In this document: positions 63,725 through 64,000 of the stretch, one piece after another
Position numbering within the stretch: position 1 is the stretch's first letter
Layout: every line of letters begins with the position of its first letter
NCBI RefSeq assembly: GCF_013408825.1
Contig: NZ_JACCBZ010000006.1
Coordinates: 248,001 to 312,000, forward strand
Source: Mucilaginibacter tundrae
GTDB lineage: Bacteria > Bacteroidota > Bacteroidia > Sphingobacteriales > Sphingobacteriaceae
Length of the DNA: 64,000 nucleotides
Reading direction: 5' to 3'
The notes under the pieces: generated by a model
Told to the model about the DNA's origin: nothing
The model's input: only the letters and a program-made list of their open reading frames with translations
The model's database searches: none
Program-made: the position numbers and the translations under genes

Positions 63725-64000
63725 TTAATCTGCTTTAATTGAAACTTTTATAGTAGGATCATGAAATATTCGTGAGTTTGATGGCACACTGGCTGTTAAC
63801 CATACATTACCCCCAATTATACTATCGTGCCCTATGATTGTTTCGCCACCTAAAATAGTAGCGCCTGAATAAATAACCACATTATCCTCTACAGTTGGAT
63901 GACGCTTAGTATTTGCCATGCTTTTAGCAACACTTAACGCGCCTAAAGTTACGCCCTGGTACAATTTTACGTTTTTACCTATTTGAGTTGTTTCACCGAT
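63725..64000 (-). CDS. cysE: Serine O-acetyltransferase, partial (5' end off window)
   Basis: Only the last 91 residues lie in the window. They consist of left-handed hexapeptide repeats ([20 protein letters not shown], then [16 protein letters not shown] and [16 protein letters not shown]) typical of CysE/EpsC-type acetyltransferases, with the conserved YQGVTLGA and KRHPTVED segments. It supplies O-acetylserine to the coupled cysM. The N-terminal helical domain cannot be judged. Confidence 0.88.
   Translation of the reverse strand: MGETTQIGKNVKLYQGVTLGALSVAKSMANTKRHPTVEDNVVIYSGATILGGETIIGHDSIIGGNVWLTASVPSNSRIFHDPTIKVSIKAD

Overview
The window looks like a chromosomal segment of a Bacteroidota bacterium, most likely family Sphingobacteriaceae (Mucilaginibacter or Pedobacter-like). 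The basis is Bacteroidota-type gene families (DUF1800/DUF1501 pair, head-GIN DUF2807 proteins, fused E1 alpha/beta, the tig-clpP-clpX order), weak Shine-Dalgarno signals, -7 boxes of the TAnnTTTG type, a tmRNA tag ending GENTYALAA, and several families of dispersed intergenic hairpin repeats. The genus is inference.

Layout. 1-2600: probable right end of an integrated element. It carries a large SIR2-domain (NADase-type, defence-like) gene that runs off the left edge and ends at a 3' half-tRNA (anticodon CAU), a likely attR. 3.0-8.5 kb: imuA-imuB-dnaE2 translesion mutagenesis cassette behind two short palindromes. 8.6-12.4 kb: clpX, clpP and tig on the minus strand. 12.4-15.1 kb: repeat-rich DNA around two secreted head-GIN proteins. 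15.1-22.6 kb: RecQ-family helicase, a TolB/amidohydrolase fusion, a metallophosphoesterase and proline dehydrogenase. 22.7-31.5 kb: aromatic amino acid supply, with S4 protein and aroB, then pheA, DAHP synthase-chorismate mutase, aroA and aroC. The pheA run is preceded by a Phe/Tyr-rich leader peptide and attenuator. 31.6-42.7 kb: MFS transporter, small hypotheticals, DinB-like protein, GH26, two L,D-transpeptidases, nitroreductase, fused 2-oxoacid dehydrogenase E1, DUF1573 protein and an aminotransferase. 42.86-43.23 kb: tmRNA. 43.4-51.9 kb: flavin reductase, SnoaL-like protein with divergent AraC regulator, DUF1800/DUF1501 pair, TPR protein, and a low-GC stretch with an orphan cysteine-containing protein. 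52.2-61.3 kb: complete Kdp potassium module (a 30-aa membrane peptide, kdpF, kdpA, kdpB, kdpC, a short KdpD, a separate histidine kinase) plus a sigma-54 activator. 61.7-64.0 kb: KAS III-like synthase and cysE-cysM, with cysE cut by the right edge.

How genes work together. The imu genes form a translationally coupled mutasome. Tig, ClpP, ClpX and tmRNA belong to protein quality control. The aro/phe genes form a run whose transcription seems set by ribosome stalling on Phe/Tyr codons. The Kdp genes form a high-affinity K+ uptake system with split sensing and apparently sigma-54 rather than KdpE control. The most notable signals are the phe/tyr attenuator, the SIR2 gene at a tRNA attachment site, the extra 30-aa peptide ahead of kdpF, and an intergenic-type repeat lying in frame inside aroA.
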